Below, in pieces: positions 23,661 to 35,123 of a stretch of DNA of 64,000 nucleotides; position 1 is the stretch's first letter; every line of letters begins with the position of its first letter. Below the pieces are notes generated by a model. It was not told the origin of the DNA and ran no database searches. It saw only the letters and a list, made by a program, of their open reading frames with translations. This DNA comes from Begonia masoniana. Lineage: Eukaryota; Streptophyta; Magnoliopsida; Cucurbitales; Begoniaceae. The DNA lies in the NCBI GenBank assembly GCA_022432975.1, contig CM039502.1:12748954-12812953 (forward strand), given 5' to 3'. A program made the translations under genes and the position numbers.

Positions 23661-25692
23661 GCACCCCCTCTATCCTGAATTTTTCAAACAACAACATTTC
23701 CCTTTCCTCGCCCATAAATCACACCAAATATCATACAAATAGCTCATCTCAATTCTTCAAAGATATTCATCAATCAAACCAAATTTAAATCATTCAAACG
23801 AGAAGCTTAAATTCTTCAAATCACCCGTCATTAAAAATCATTTGATAACAAAGCGTTTAGACCATAGCGGAAGACAAAATGAGTATAAATCCCTTAGTCA
23901 TAAATTCATCCTAAATAAAAGAAACCAACAATCATTCTTTTACTTACTATCATACGAAAGTCCCTATAGAAATCCCTTCCTACTTATAATCTATAACATG
24001 ACATTACCAAGACTTGCTAGGAGCACCACCCTTGGGTCAAATCGCCGCCCAGCCACAAAACACCGCCACAAGCCCATTCCAGCAACCCCTCTTAGACATG
24101 ATCATTTGGGATGAGATCCTCACCTTCCAATTCGTCACCTACATCATAAGGTTCAAACTATAAGCCTAATGCTTAGTAAGGAATGCAACGCAAATATGTA
24201 ATACTCATGAATGCATGCTTCACTTAATCGTGTTTGTGTTCATGGACATATTCTTCTTCTTTACTTGCTTGGCTCGATTTAAGGGAGGACACGGAGAAAA
24301 AGGGCGAGAGAAACATAATCGTGGTCCAAACGGACAATAACAGTAATGACTAGTTCGGCCCCCACCAACGAGAGGATTCACGAACTAATCGTGCAGCATC
24401 AACCTGGCCCCCACCAGCGGGAGGATCCGCAAGTCTTCCTGCCAGTCCGGCCCCTATCAACGAGGGAATCCGCAAACCGTACAAAGTCTTGCAAACATAA
24501 ACATGGCCAATTCTCCCCGTTCCACACTTAATCATGCTTACATATATATTTCATATTTTTAACTTAATCATATAAAACGTGCACATGATGCATGGACATG
24601 GATTGACATAGAGATAATATACCATGAGAACAGGCATTACATCATATATTAAAATATCACTCTACTCAAATCTATCACAACATAGCATACGACAAGTCAT
24701 ATTCATTAATAATCATCCAAACAAACCTCCCTAGTGTCCTTGTGATGTGGGGCCCTAATGGCCGGAAAATCCTAATACACTCACTTACCTGGCGTCCTTA
24801 GCAATGTCGTGTCTTCTCTTTAAGCTCTTTCACCTAAGACATTTCCATAATTCGATGTTAACAATCAATCCTAAATAATCTAAATTCAAAACTAGCAAAA
24901 CCCTAGCTAAGGAAGTTTCCTAGAAATCTAACTTATTCTATTCGGGTATTTTATCTAACACATGGCGTGCATCAAATTTCTAGCCTAACATTAATGGCAT
25001 TTAAACCTATCAACCACCAAAGATCAACCAACAACCAATAAATCTCATCCTATTATCAGCCATAGTCTTAAATCCTCCATAAATGCACATCAATAAATAA
25101 GACCTAACGATTCCAACGTTACTCCATAAATTTAGAAATCCAAACATAATAACTCTATTCGTTATGTAACGCCCCCGAATCCACCCTGGCTCGGTGCGCT
25201 ACTTTGCTAACCAAACCCACGTTGAAACATAATTTAAACTAGGCCTAGACTCGCTAATTACCCTTACTCCTAACCGCTAAGCACCACGGCGTTTTCCCCG
25301 AAAATTTCGGCAGAGTAACGCCTGAAAATGGCGCCTCCAAAAATGCTAAGTACCTGCACACAAACCAATTCCCAACCAGATCCAGAATATTCTTACTCAG
25401 CTAATCACTCACTATCCAGCATACAAAATCTCCAATAATAGAAAAATGGGAAACTAAAATACTAACATCCCTAAATGCAGAAAATCCACAGGTTAGGGCG
25501 ACTTATCACCCTTAACTTAACTATATACAACAATAAACATTTACAATAACCACCAAAATATTAAACCCCACATCTCCGAAGACCATGGTCGAGACGCCCC
25601 GACAACTGCCCGCATCGGCATACCGCGTACATCAACGACTGCGTCCCAATCCTAGCTTTCCTCGAAGCTTTAACCTGTACTTCTGTCGTCAC

Positions 25693-27498
25693 CTACACCA
25701 CGGAACACACACACACACGTAAGCTTACGCTTAGCAAGTAGGGGATAATAAATATAAACAAATGCAATCCACAATTAACCCTCACACAACCCTAACACAA
25801 CCACACACACACGCTCAACACGACAACGCAACGCAACAACACAACTTCCCAATGCAACTCAACAACATCACAATGCAATCAACCTAACACAATGCAGTTT
25901 CTAACTCTCAGTTGTGTTCGTTTGCTGATCGTTGCTTTAATCACGACATTTACGTATTTTAGTCAATCATCCTTCATAGAGGTCCCCTCGGGGTGCTACT
26001 ACTAGCAACCTCAGCCCGACAAGGCACTCTAATCAGGATCTCGTGTTTTAGCCAGTCATCTCTCATAGAGTTCCCCTCGGGGTGCTACACACCAGCACCT
26101 CAGCCCGACAAGTCACCCTATTCGAGATGCATTTTACATTTACGTATCTTAGCCAGTCATCCTTCACAGAGGTCCCCTCGGGGTGCTACTACCAGCAACC
26201 TCAGCCCGACAAGGCCTACTATTCAGAATTTCGTATTTTAACCAATCATCATTCATAGAGGTCCCCTCGGGGTGCTACTACCAGCAACCTAAGCCCGACA
26301 AGGTACACTAATCAGGATCTCGTGTTTTAGCTGGTCATCTCTCATAGAGTTTCCCTCGGGGTGCTACTACCAGCAACCTCAGCCCGACAAGTCACCCTAT
26401 TCGAGATGCATTTTACATTTTACTTTATCTGATTACATTCATGATCACAATGCCAAACAATGCCACTAATCATTTCTAACGTGCTATACCATGATGCATG
26501 CTTCAAATATGCAATACCACACGAAACCATCAACACAACAACACAAGTCAACAATACAACACCAAACAAACAAACATCCCCCGAGGCTATAAACTACGAT
26601 GCATTTCACACTATGATGCAAGTCGCACAAATACTTAACCAGACCAGACCAAAACAAAGCAAAGCAATCAACCAACAATGCTCAACCAACAAAGAAGACA
26701 ATCAAACAACAAACAACAAACCTACCGTTCCGTGGTGTAGGCCCGAAGGCAAAACACAAACGTCCTCTACTTACCTGAACTCTTGCACCGCACTTACTCA
26801 CTTTAGCTACGTAAATTTCCCCACTCGGTAACCTAACACATTCACAAAAGTCACTTAAGCATCACAATTCACTTCTAAAGAATATTTAAGCTAACTCTAA
26901 CTACAATTATTCAAACTTCATTCAAATTAAGCCTACATTCACCAATTACTCTCAAACTACTATTTCTAGCCTAATCCAACAAAAACCTAACGAAACGGGC
27001 CACCAATTTAGGTTTGGTAAAAACCGACCCGAAACCTCAAACGTGCATAACTTTTGCGTCGGTTATCGGAATCGAATGATTCCAGCGGCCACGTACTTCT
27101 CTAATAATCTATTTTAACCTGTTAAAAGAAATTTGAAAACAAACGACTCTAGCTAGGTCAAATTGACAAAAACCCGATTCTGCCCTTTACCGGAAAATCT
27201 CCCTTTTTTGGTTTTTCATCAAATATTCTCTGATTCCCCACCAATCAACCACCCTCATACCTAATTAACATAATCTAACAAAACCCTACTGTTTTAAACC
27301 AGAAAATCGAAGCCCCCAATTTGAAGCCCCTCTATTTTTTGCCCAATCCGAGCTCACCCTTGCTCGGCAACCCTCGCCGGCGTTAGGCTCGGCCATTCGA
27401 CGACAAGAACGACCAAAAGCCGCCAGCAATCAGAGCTCAAACGAGCTCGCCCCTCTCAGCCTTAAACCGAACCAAAATAGGGGAAAATTGGGCCTTAC
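25693..27498 (-). other. Predicted two-intron leader inside LTR F
   Basis: On the reverse strand the first donor CGACCG/GTAAGG is at 27498. The second donor TTCAG/GTAAGTAG is at 26774 and the acceptor GTGGTGTAG/GTGACGA ends at 25693. Predicted intron 2 is 1082 bp, longer than in the other LTRs because its repeat array is longer. Confidence 0.55.
25960..26410. repeat. Tandem repeat of about 88-bp units in predicted intron 2 of LTR F
   Basis: Five diverged units share TCATAGAGGTCCCCTCGGGG, TGCTACTACCAGCAACCTCA and GCCCGACAAG. Within each unit, CCCCTCGGGG is a self-complementary decamer. Confidence 0.85.
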
Positions 27499-30400
27499 CG
27501 GTCGGCTCGTGCACGGAGGCCGCCAGAATCACCTCGTCGCCGGCGTCTGGTCGGAAGTTGCCGGTGATCATCGCGCTCCGTCGATCGTCGCCCTCCCTCT
27601 TCTCCCCTGTTCGCTCTCGGCCACGAAGAACTGAATGGCGTTGATCGCCATTCAGTTGTTTTAAATTAAAATTAATAATAATAATAATTATTATTATTAT
27701 TATAATTATAATTATAATTATAACAATTTCTATTAAAACTAATAACATGACATTTACCGTTTTGCCCTTCCGCAACTTCCGTTAAATCCCGTTCTTAATT
27801 ATAAATTTTCGTAAATTGACCCTCATCCCGTACCCAGCTTAAGTTCTCCATTTAGAATATCCGACCACTAAGTAATTAATCAATTAGTTTAACCAAATTT
27901 ATTCACTCTTCTTTTAAATTAATTAAAACCGCTATTTATTAAACAATTACCTTATCATTTTATTTTCCCTCAAATTCCTCTTCCACATTTTCATTCTAAT
28001 TTACTACTTAACATAACCTATCTAAGGCTACGCGCGTTGTAAGAATTTCCCGGGTGTTACACGTTAACAAGCCCTAAATTGAGAACTCGACGAATACAAT
28101 AATTAGAACTTACCTAAGCTTCGAATCCTTGAAGAAAATTGTGGAAGAAATTGGCTAAGAGGAGAAACTTGGCTTGTGGGAGGAGAAGAAATCGTGGGAG
28201 GGAGGGAGGGAGCCGCCAAGGAAGAGGGAGCCGAGAGAAGAATGAGAGGAAAATGGAGAAATTTAGGTTTTTAATAAATTTTGTTTGCAAATTATCACTA
28301 TACCCCTCCCTTTAATCATTCACTTAATTCCAATAATTAGCCTATAATCCGATTTTCATCAAAATAATCATAACCCACTAAAATTCCTCATAATTCTTCG
28401 GGGCTCCAATAAAACATCCCGTGCACAAAACGGACTCAACTAACTATTTATACGAACTAAAACACTATACGGAAAAATTAGAGGTCTATAAATATAAACC
28501 AAAGTCCCAAAAATTTGGGTGTTACAAACAGTCACGTTTCCAAAATAATTGGAAAAGGAGACATCTGTATCCATACCAACACAATATGTGAGTTGGTGCT
28601 TATAGATATCAGACATGTTCCAGATATTAGACTGAATTTAATATCAGTCGGTGCTCTTGATGAGGCTGGTTTCAAGAGAAAGTTTGCTGGTGGTAAATGG
28701 GAGCTCAGCAAAGTTTCTCTCATCATAGCGAAAGGGATCAAAGAGTCTAGCTTGTATGTGACGCAAGTGACTGTGAAGGAAACATTAGTAAATGCTGCAC
28801 AAGATGACTCATCCATTGAGTTATGGCACAAACGACTTGGTCACATGAGTGAAAAGAGACTTCAATTGCTTGGCAAAAGAGGTTGTTTGTCACATCTCAG
28901 AAATGAATTTCTGTCAAGCTGTGTGCATTGTTTGGCGGGAAAACAACACAGAGTTTCCTTTCAGAAGAATTCTGCATCAAGGAAGCCAGACGTGTTGGAA
29001 GTTGTCTACTCAGATGTCTGCGGTTCCATGTCCACGAAAACGTTAGGTGGTGCCCAATATATGGTCACATTTATTGTTGATCACTCAAGGAAGGTTTGGG
29101 CTTATGCACTCAAGACCAAAGATGAGGTGTTTAACATTTTTAAACAGTTTCATGCTTCCACATAGTGAGAAACTGGAAAGAAGTTAAAATACATTCACAC
29201 TGACAATGGTGGTGAATATATGGGATCATTTGACGATTACTGCAAATTGCACGGGATCCGGCACGAAAGATCTGTTTCAAAGACTCCTCAACAAAATGGC
29301 GTTGCGGAAAGAATGAACCGAACTATTGTGGAGAAGATAAGGTGCATGCTATCACATTCAAAGCTTCCTAAAACATTATGGGGAGAAGCAATGAATACTG
29401 CAGTAAATATCATCAACTTGTCTCCATCAACACCTCTGAGTGGAGAAGTGCCAAACAGACTATGGACTGGAAAAGACGTCTCTTATAAACATCTAAAGGT
29501 GTTTGGATGCAGAGCATTTGTCATATTCCTAAAGATGAGAGGTCAAAGCTAGACAGCAAAGCTAAGGAATGCATATTCCTCGGATACGAAAGTGATGCAT
29601 TCGGATATAGCCTTTGGGATCCGATTGAAAAGAAGATTTTCAGACGACGAGATGTTGTCTTCTTTGAAGATCACACCATTGAAGACAAGAAGAAAGATTT
29701 GGAGATCGCTGAAGAGCATTCAGTAAGAGTTGGTCTGGAAAAATCAACTTTTGACGGGGGAGATGTTGGAGAATCCAGTGATCAAGCAGCAGATGATGTT
29801 GACCAAAGAGAAATAGAGATTTCTCCTGAATCAGTTGTAAAACTTGAGTTAAGAAGGTCAACAAGAGATCGTCAACCATCGAAGAAATACTCTGTGAACG
29901 AGTATGTGATGATAACTGACGGTGATGAACCTGAGTGCTATAAAGAAGCTATAGAGCATCAACAAAAGAAGAATTGGTTGGATGCGATGCAAGATGAGAT
30001 GAGATCATTGCATGAGAACCATACTTATGAGTTGGTTCAGCTTCCAAAGGGGAGAAAGGCACTCAAGAACAAATGGGTATACAGACTCAAAGACGAAAAT
30101 TCACAACCAAAGTATAAGGCACGACTGGTCGTAAAAGTCTTTGGACAGAAGAAGGGGATTTACTGTGAGGAAATTTTTTCACCGGTAGTGAAAATGTCAT
30201 CCACACGAGCGGTACTTGGATTAGCCTCAAGTCTTGATTTGGAGATCGAGCAACTCGATGTGAAGACTGCCTTCTTGTATGGTGAATTAGAAGAAGAGAT
30301 TTACATGGAACAGCCAGAAGGGTTCGTTGTCAAGGGAAAAGAACATCTGGTGTGTAAATTGAATAAGAGTATGTATGGATTAAAGCAAGCTCCAAGACAA

Positions 30401-31501
30401 TGGTACAAGAAGTTCGATTTCTTTATGGGAAATCAAGGATACAAGAAAACTTCTTCAGACCATTGTGTGTTCGCGAAAATGTTCGCGGATTGTGCATTTA
30501 TAATCCTCCTACTCTATGTCGACGACATGTTAATTGTGGGCCCAGATAGAGAAAAGATTGTTAAGTTGAAGAATGAACTTAACAAGTCTTTTGCCATGAA
30601 AGACTTAGGACCGACGAAACAGATGCTTGGGATGAGAATCACTCGTGATAGGAAGAATGGAAAATTATGACTATCACAGGAGAAATATATCCAGAAAGTT
30701 CTCAGCCGATTCAATATGGATAAGGCAAAGTCGGTCAGTACTCCTCTTGCTAAATATTTCAAACTTACTTCCAAACAAAGTCCTTCCACTGAAGAAGGAA
30801 AAACAGAAATGCAGAGAATTCCATATGCCTCAGCAGTCGGCAGCTTGATGTATGCCATGGTTTGTACGAGACCTAATATTTCACATTCTATTGGAGTAGT
30901 CAGCCAATTTCTAACAAATCCGGGCAGAGAGCATTGGAATGCAGTGAAGTGGATTCTTAGGTATCTTAAAGGTACTTCTGAATTCAGTTTGTGTTTTAGA
31001 AATGAGAAGCCTTCGTTGGTAGGCTATACTGATGCAGACATGGCTGGAGACATCGACTCCAGAAGATCAACATCAGGGTACTTGGTTACATTTGGAGGGT
31101 GAGCTGTGTCATGGCAGTCTAAGAGGCAAGGATCAGTTGCATTGTCGACGACGGAAGCTGAGTTTATGGCGGCTACAGAAGCTTGTAAAGAAATTTTGTG
31201 GATGCAAAAATTTCTGACATAATTGGGACATAAACAAGATAAGTATATCTTATATTGCGACAGTCAAAGTGCTATTCATTTGAGCAAGAACCCGAGCTTT
31301 CATTTGAAGTCGAAACACATAGATATCAGGTATCATTGGATACGAGAAGTGCTAGACACCAAGCAAATATATCTTGAGAAGATTCACACAGATGATAATG
31401 GATCAGACATGATGACAAAGATCTTGCAGAAAAACAAGCACGAATTCTGTATAGGCTCAGTAGGATTGCAGATACATCATCATAAGTCGGGAGGGGTAGT
31501 T

Positions 31502-32130
31502 TGTGGGGTCCCTCCTTAATGATGAGGGGCCTACATCATTTAATAAAGAAGACAATTTCAATTTTACTTCTGCACGTCATTAATGAAATGCAGAAGAAAA
31601 ATTGAAACTTTCTTCTCCGTGATGTGTGATGTTTTGTCCTCTTATGAGAAATTTTCTCTATAAATAGAGAGTTTCTGATGAAAGAAAAATCATTCGAAGC
31701 AAGAAGAAAAACAAACTTCAGTGAAGAGGGAGAGAGAAAAGAGTGAGGATTTTTGGAGGGAGAGAAAAGAAAGGTGTGAGAGAAAAATAGGTGTGGTACT
31801 TTTGTACACAGTGAGAATTCTAAGAGTGGTGATTTCTCTTAGTGAATATTTTCTAGGATATTCGATATCTAGAAAAATATTGTAAATCCTATTTTTCATA
31901 GTGAGATCTTTCTGGACTCAGTCCCCGTGGTATTTTCCCAATTTGGGTTTCCACGTAAAATTCTCGGTGTTCATTATTTGCTATTATTTCTCTTACTTTT
32001 TGGCCGTTATAATTTTACGGCAGTGAAAAAATATTTCTGGTATTTTTTGGATCGCATCTGCTATCGTTTCTCATACCGCTTATTTAAGTGGGGTTCCGTC
32101 GAATTTCGTTGTTATTTTTTTTTCCCAACA
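31502..32130 (+). repeat. 3' LTR of the Tnt1-like element
   Basis: It starts TGTGGGGTCC after a GGGAGGGG polypurine tract and ends CCCAACA. It is nearly the same length as the 5' LTR but with many substitutions. Confidence 0.9.
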
Positions 32131-32243
32131 TGCACTATATCGAGCTTGTTGTCGAAGAAAGGAAGACGCTGGGAAATACTAATGTAGAGAGGAACAACTC
32201 CTCTCGAAGATATGAAGTTGTTGAAAGGTCCGTTTAGATTCAT

Positions 32244-35123
32244 TGATGCGGTGATCTATTAAACTTCAAAGGCCCATAACTTTTACTATGAGCATCTGTT
32301 TTGGGCTGTTATAATATCAAATCGAAGTTCTCGCCAAGGCCCACACATTTGAAGATTTTATGAAGATTCAATGAGCCTTCAAATCAGCTTCCAAATCAGC
32401 ATTAGATTTTATGAAGATTTTATGCATTATTTTATTTTATTTTAATTTCCTAAATTAGTTAACTATTTTATTTAAGGTTGTATTTCGAATTCGTAGTTAT
32501 TCAATTATTATTCAAGATTCAGAAAACTAGGGTTTCTCTTGGTTCCTCTTGCGAGAGGGTTTTTCGTTCGTTCCCGCATCCCGCTGCTTCAGGTGGTATC
32601 AGAGCTGTTTTCAGTTTAGTCTGCGATGGCCAGTTCAGGAAGCAATCACGTCCCGAACGTCGTTCAGGAAGTGGGAGTCTTGCGAGCCGGATTAGAGGCT
32701 TAAGAGGCGGTATTCAAAAACTTGGAGGAAAACGTTGATCAACGATTCCGGCGTATCGAGCAGCGCTTTGAAGACGTGATTGGTCATTTTACCACCCTAG
32801 GGCTTGATGCCAACAGAAACAGAGATGGTGATTGGGTTCGACCAAGAGATGAGACTGCTCAAGGCGAACGCGATGAACTACCTGTTCCTGCAGATAATCT
32901 AAGACGATTGATACCTAATCATGAGATCGATTCAGAAGATAAAGAAGAAGTGGAAGCAACAGAAAATCGCTACGGTCGCTATGGTGGCGGAAATTATGGC
33001 GGCGGCTATGGCAACGGTTATGGCGGCGGTCATGGCAGATTTGGCGGTGGTCGTGGCAGATTCGGTGGCGGTCACGGCAGATTTAATAATAATGACTATC
33101 GTGCTGTCGAAAACGAGTTTAAACTGAAGGTGGACATCCCTAGCTTTAACGGAAATTTAAAAATCGAAGATTTCATCGATTGGGTTGTTGAGGTTGATCG
33201 ATTCTTCGAATACATGGAGATTCCGTCAGAAAAAAGGGTGAAATTGGTGGCGTGCCGATTGAAAGGTGGAGCTTCTGCATGGTGGGAGAGGCTACAAAAC
33301 AGGCACTACCGGGAAGGCAAACAACCTGTTAGAACCTGGACTCGGATGAAGCAATTATTACGGGCAGATTTCTTGCCCCCTGATTATGAACAAATTCTCT
33401 TCCAACAGTATCAGCGTTGCTATCAAGGTATGAGAACTGTGTATGATTATACAGCTGAATTTATGAGATTGGCAGAAAGGAATGACTTGCGAGAAAGTGA
33501 AGGGCAACAGGTAGCTCGATATTTGGATGGGTTGAAACCCTATATTCGAGATAAAATTGGGGTTCACGTTTTACGAAATCTGAATAAAGCGAAAAACATG
33601 GCGATAAAGGCTGAACTGATGATCCAAGAGAAACAGGATAACAATAGTAGCTTTGACTCGAGCAGGCGTACTTACGAGAATGAAGGGTTTCAGAAAAATA
33701 ATACGGAGAAAGAAAAATCAGTTTCTAACATTCCAGCTCGCTCAGAACAGAGAGAAGATAAATCGGTTGGGAAGCGAGTGGTAACCGAAAATAAAGAAGC
33801 GCCAAAATCAACCAACCCCTATGCGAGGCCTATTCCTGGAAAGTGTTTCCGATGCAATCAGCCGGGTCATCGATCGAACGAGTGTCCAAATCGGAGAGCA
33901 GTAAACATCGTTGATAGGGATGAACATGAGCAAGAAATTTGTTGTGAACCCGATGGTGACGAGGATGCATTTGAAGAGGAGGACGAAGAGAGGGAAGATG
34001 AAGCGTTTGTGATTCGAAAATTAATGCTTACTCCTAAACATGAAGATTGCTCCCAGAGGCATCAATTGTTTCGTACCAAGTGCACTATCAACGGTCGACT
34101 CTTTGATTTGATCATCGACAGTGGTAGTTGCGAAAATATTATTGGCAAAGAGGCTGTAGAGACGTTACAATTACCGGTAGAGAAGCATCCTACCCCATAC
34201 TCGATTGGATGGATCAAGGCAGCTGAGAAGATTCAAGTAAAAGAACGTTGCAAGGTACCATTTTCGATCGGTAAATATACGGATGAGGTATACTGTGATA
34301 TTGTGGATATGGATGCATGTCACCTTCTGTTTGGTAGACCGTGGCAGTTTGACGTAGACGCTCAACATGCCGGCAGAGAAAACGTCTATAAATTGGAAAA
34401 GGATAAAATGAAGTTCACGTTACTCCCTCTAAAGGCAAAGCACCGTCCTAAAACTTCTAAAGTAGAGGGACGATCTTTCCTTACTATTACCCAGACGGAT
34501 CATGAAATGGAGGAAGCAATTAAAGAATCTCGGGAAGCTTATGCGCTAGTTATGCGGCAAATTCTAGTAGTTGGTGAAAAAGAGCAGTCGTCGATCGAGC
34601 TACCCCGAGACGTCAGCCTGTTACTGGACGAGTTTGTTGACATCATTCCCGAGGAGCTGCCGAGTGATTTGCCACCTGTGAGGGACATTCAGCACCATAT
34701 CTTTCCATTCTTTCCAGACGACAAATTAGTATATTCGAAAAACTCGAGGTCGAGTTTTTCTATGGTGGGAGAGAATGATGCGGTGATCTATTAAACTTCA
34801 AAGGCCCATAACTTTTACTATGAGCATCTGTTTTGGGCTGTTATAATATCAAATCGAAGTTCTCGCCAAGGCCCACACATTTGAAGATTTTATGAAGATT
34901 CAATGAGCCTTCAAATCAGCTTCCAAATCAGCATTAGATTTTATGAAGATTTTATGCATTATTTTATTTTATTTTAATTTCCTAAATTAGTTGACTATTT
35001 TATTTAAGGTTGTATTTCGAATTCGTAGTTATTCAATTATTATTCAAGATTCAGAAAACTAGGGTTTCTCTTGGTTCCTCTTGCGAGAGGGTTTTTCGTT
35101 CGTTCCCGCATCCCGCTGCGTCA
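32244..35123 (+). mobile_element. TR-GAG-type non-autonomous Gypsy element (gag-protease only), 2880 bp
   Basis: Two 348-bp LTRs (32244-32591, 34776-35123) differ at only two positions that I can see. A primer-binding site TGGTATCAGAGCT follows the first at 32594. A GGTGGGAGAGAA polypurine tract precedes the second, next to an AACTCGAGGTCGAGTTT palindrome of the kind seen at chromovirus pol ends. The flanks ttcat (32239-32243) and tttat (35124-35128) are a target duplication with one difference. The internal region encodes gag and protease only; RT, RNase H and integrase are deleted. It interrupts the methyltransferase pseudogene between codons VTTS and NLNG. Confidence 0.9.
32722..34794 (+). 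CDS. Gag-protease polyprotein of the TR-GAG element, 690 codons open
   Basis: The likely true start is the ATG at 32626 (MASSGSNHVPNVV), in the same frame, but a TAA at 32701-32703 cuts it after 25 codons. The frame is then open from 32704, and its first possible initiator, TTG at 32722, is not an ATG. It runs to a TAA at 34792-34794. Counting from 32722, a glycine-rich GGYG/GGHG stretch (about residues 89-128) precedes the gag capsid-like domain (WVVEVDRFF, CRLKGGASAWWE, YTAEFMRL). A zinc knuckle CFRCNQPGHRSNEC starts at 375. The protease has DSGS at 466-469 and a GRPWQFDVDA motif. After RDIQHH the pol sequence is deleted and joined to non-pol 3' sequence. The protease type resembles chromoviruses; CRM or Reina affinity is a guess. 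Confidence 0.85.
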   Translation: MEENVDQRFRRIEQRFEDVIGHFTTLGLDANRNRDGDWVRPRDETAQGERDELPVPADNLRRLIPNHEIDSEDKEEVEATENRYGRYGGGNYGGGYGNGYGGGHGRFGGGRGRFGGGHGRFNNNDYRAVENEFKLKVDIPSFNGNLKIEDFIDWVVEVDRFFEYMEIPSEKRVKLVACRLKGGASAWWERLQNRHYREGKQPVRTWTRMKQLLRADFLPPDYEQILFQQYQRCYQGMRTVYDYTAEFMRLAERNDLRESEGQQVARYLDGLKPYIRDKIGVHVLRNLNKAKNMAIKAELMIQEKQDNNSSFDSSRRTYENEGFQKNNTEKEKSVSNIPARSEQREDKSVGKRVVTENKEAPKSTNPYARPIPGKCFRCNQPGHRSNECPNRRAVNIVDRDEHEQEICCEPDGDEDAFEEEDEEREDEAFVIRKLMLTPKHEDCSQRHQLFRTKCTINGRLFDLIIDSGSCENIIGKEAVETLQLPVEKHPTPYSIGWIKAAEKIQVKERCKVPFSIGKYTDEVYCDIVDMDACHLLFGRPWQFDVDAQHAGRENVYKLEKDKMKFTLLPLKAKHRPKTSKVEGRSFLTITQTDHEMEEAIKESREAYALVMRQILVVGEKEQSSIELPRDVSLLLDEFVDIIPEELPSDLPPVRDIQHHIFPFFPDDKLVYSKNSRSSFSMVGENDAVIY

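Larger units (their letters stand above)
25165..28061 (-). mobile_element. Solo LTR F (reverse), 2897 bp, same family as LTR C
   Basis: It starts TGTAACGCCCCCG and ends GGGTGTTACA. A perfect cgtta duplication flanks it (25160-25164, 28062-28066). It shares with LTR C the first 40 bases, the GACCATGGTCGAGACGCC region, and the CCGTTCCGTGGTGTAGGCCC region. It is the innermost layer of a four-deep nest: methyltransferase pseudogene, Copia element, LTR E, LTR F. Confidence 0.92.
24139..28113 (-). other. Predicted leader introns of LTR E, with LTR F lodged in intron 1
   Basis: On the reverse strand the first donor GCTTAG/GTAAGT is at 28113. The middle exon of about 45 nt ends at 24789. The second donor GCCAG/GTAAGTGAG is at 24788 and the acceptor ATGATGTAG/GTGACGAA ends at 24139. 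GGGCCCCACATCAC follows the second donor, and CTTACTAAGCATTAGGCTTA precedes the acceptor. LTR F sits inside predicted intron 1. A three-copy repeat with GGCCCCCACCA(A/G)CG(A/G)GAGGAT lies at about 24350-24475 within intron 2. Confidence 0.55.
23162..28526 (-). mobile_element. Solo LTR E (reverse), interrupted by solo LTR F
   Basis: The ends are TGTCACGACCC at 23162 and GGGTGTTACA at 28526. A perfect aacag duplication flanks it (23157-23161, 28527-28531). Removing it restores the Copia protease codons MGN-SHVSK. Net of LTR F it is about 2.46 kb. The leader region resembles that of LTR A. It has no internal coding part, so it is a solo LTR. Confidence 0.92.
22996..31519 (+). pseudogene. Copia pol remnant: protease, integrase, RT, RNase H
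   Basis: Protease: CWVCDSGASYHVTS at about 23060, then the frame is cut by solo LTR E at 23162 and resumes at 28532 after the duplication. Integrase: ELWHKRLGHMSEKRL, CVHCLAGKQ, YSDVCGSM, HTDNGGEY and PQQNGVAERMNRT keep the DDE residues. A TAG at 29163 and a frameshift at about 29520 interrupt it. Reverse transcriptase: QLDVKTAFLYGELEEEIYM and LYVDDMLIVG at about 30515. A TGA stands at 30668. RNase H: YTDADMAGD, STTEAEFMAATEA and YCDSQSAIHLSKNP, with further stops at about 31100 and 31220. The domain order is the Copia order. Not functional. Confidence 0.9.
21484..32130 (+). mobile_element. Tnt1-like Ty1/Copia element, 5.3 kb without its insertions
   Basis: LTRs of 632 and 629 bp flank a gag-pol region. 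A perfect tgcac target duplication (21479-21483 and 32131-32135) surrounds it. The LTRs differ at roughly 4-5 % of positions by eye, so the insertion is not recent. Solo LTR E lies in the protease codons. Without E and its duplication the element is 5277 bp, the usual length of Tnt1-type Copia elements. It interrupts the methyltransferase pseudogene at the codons DIVH. Confidence 0.93.
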
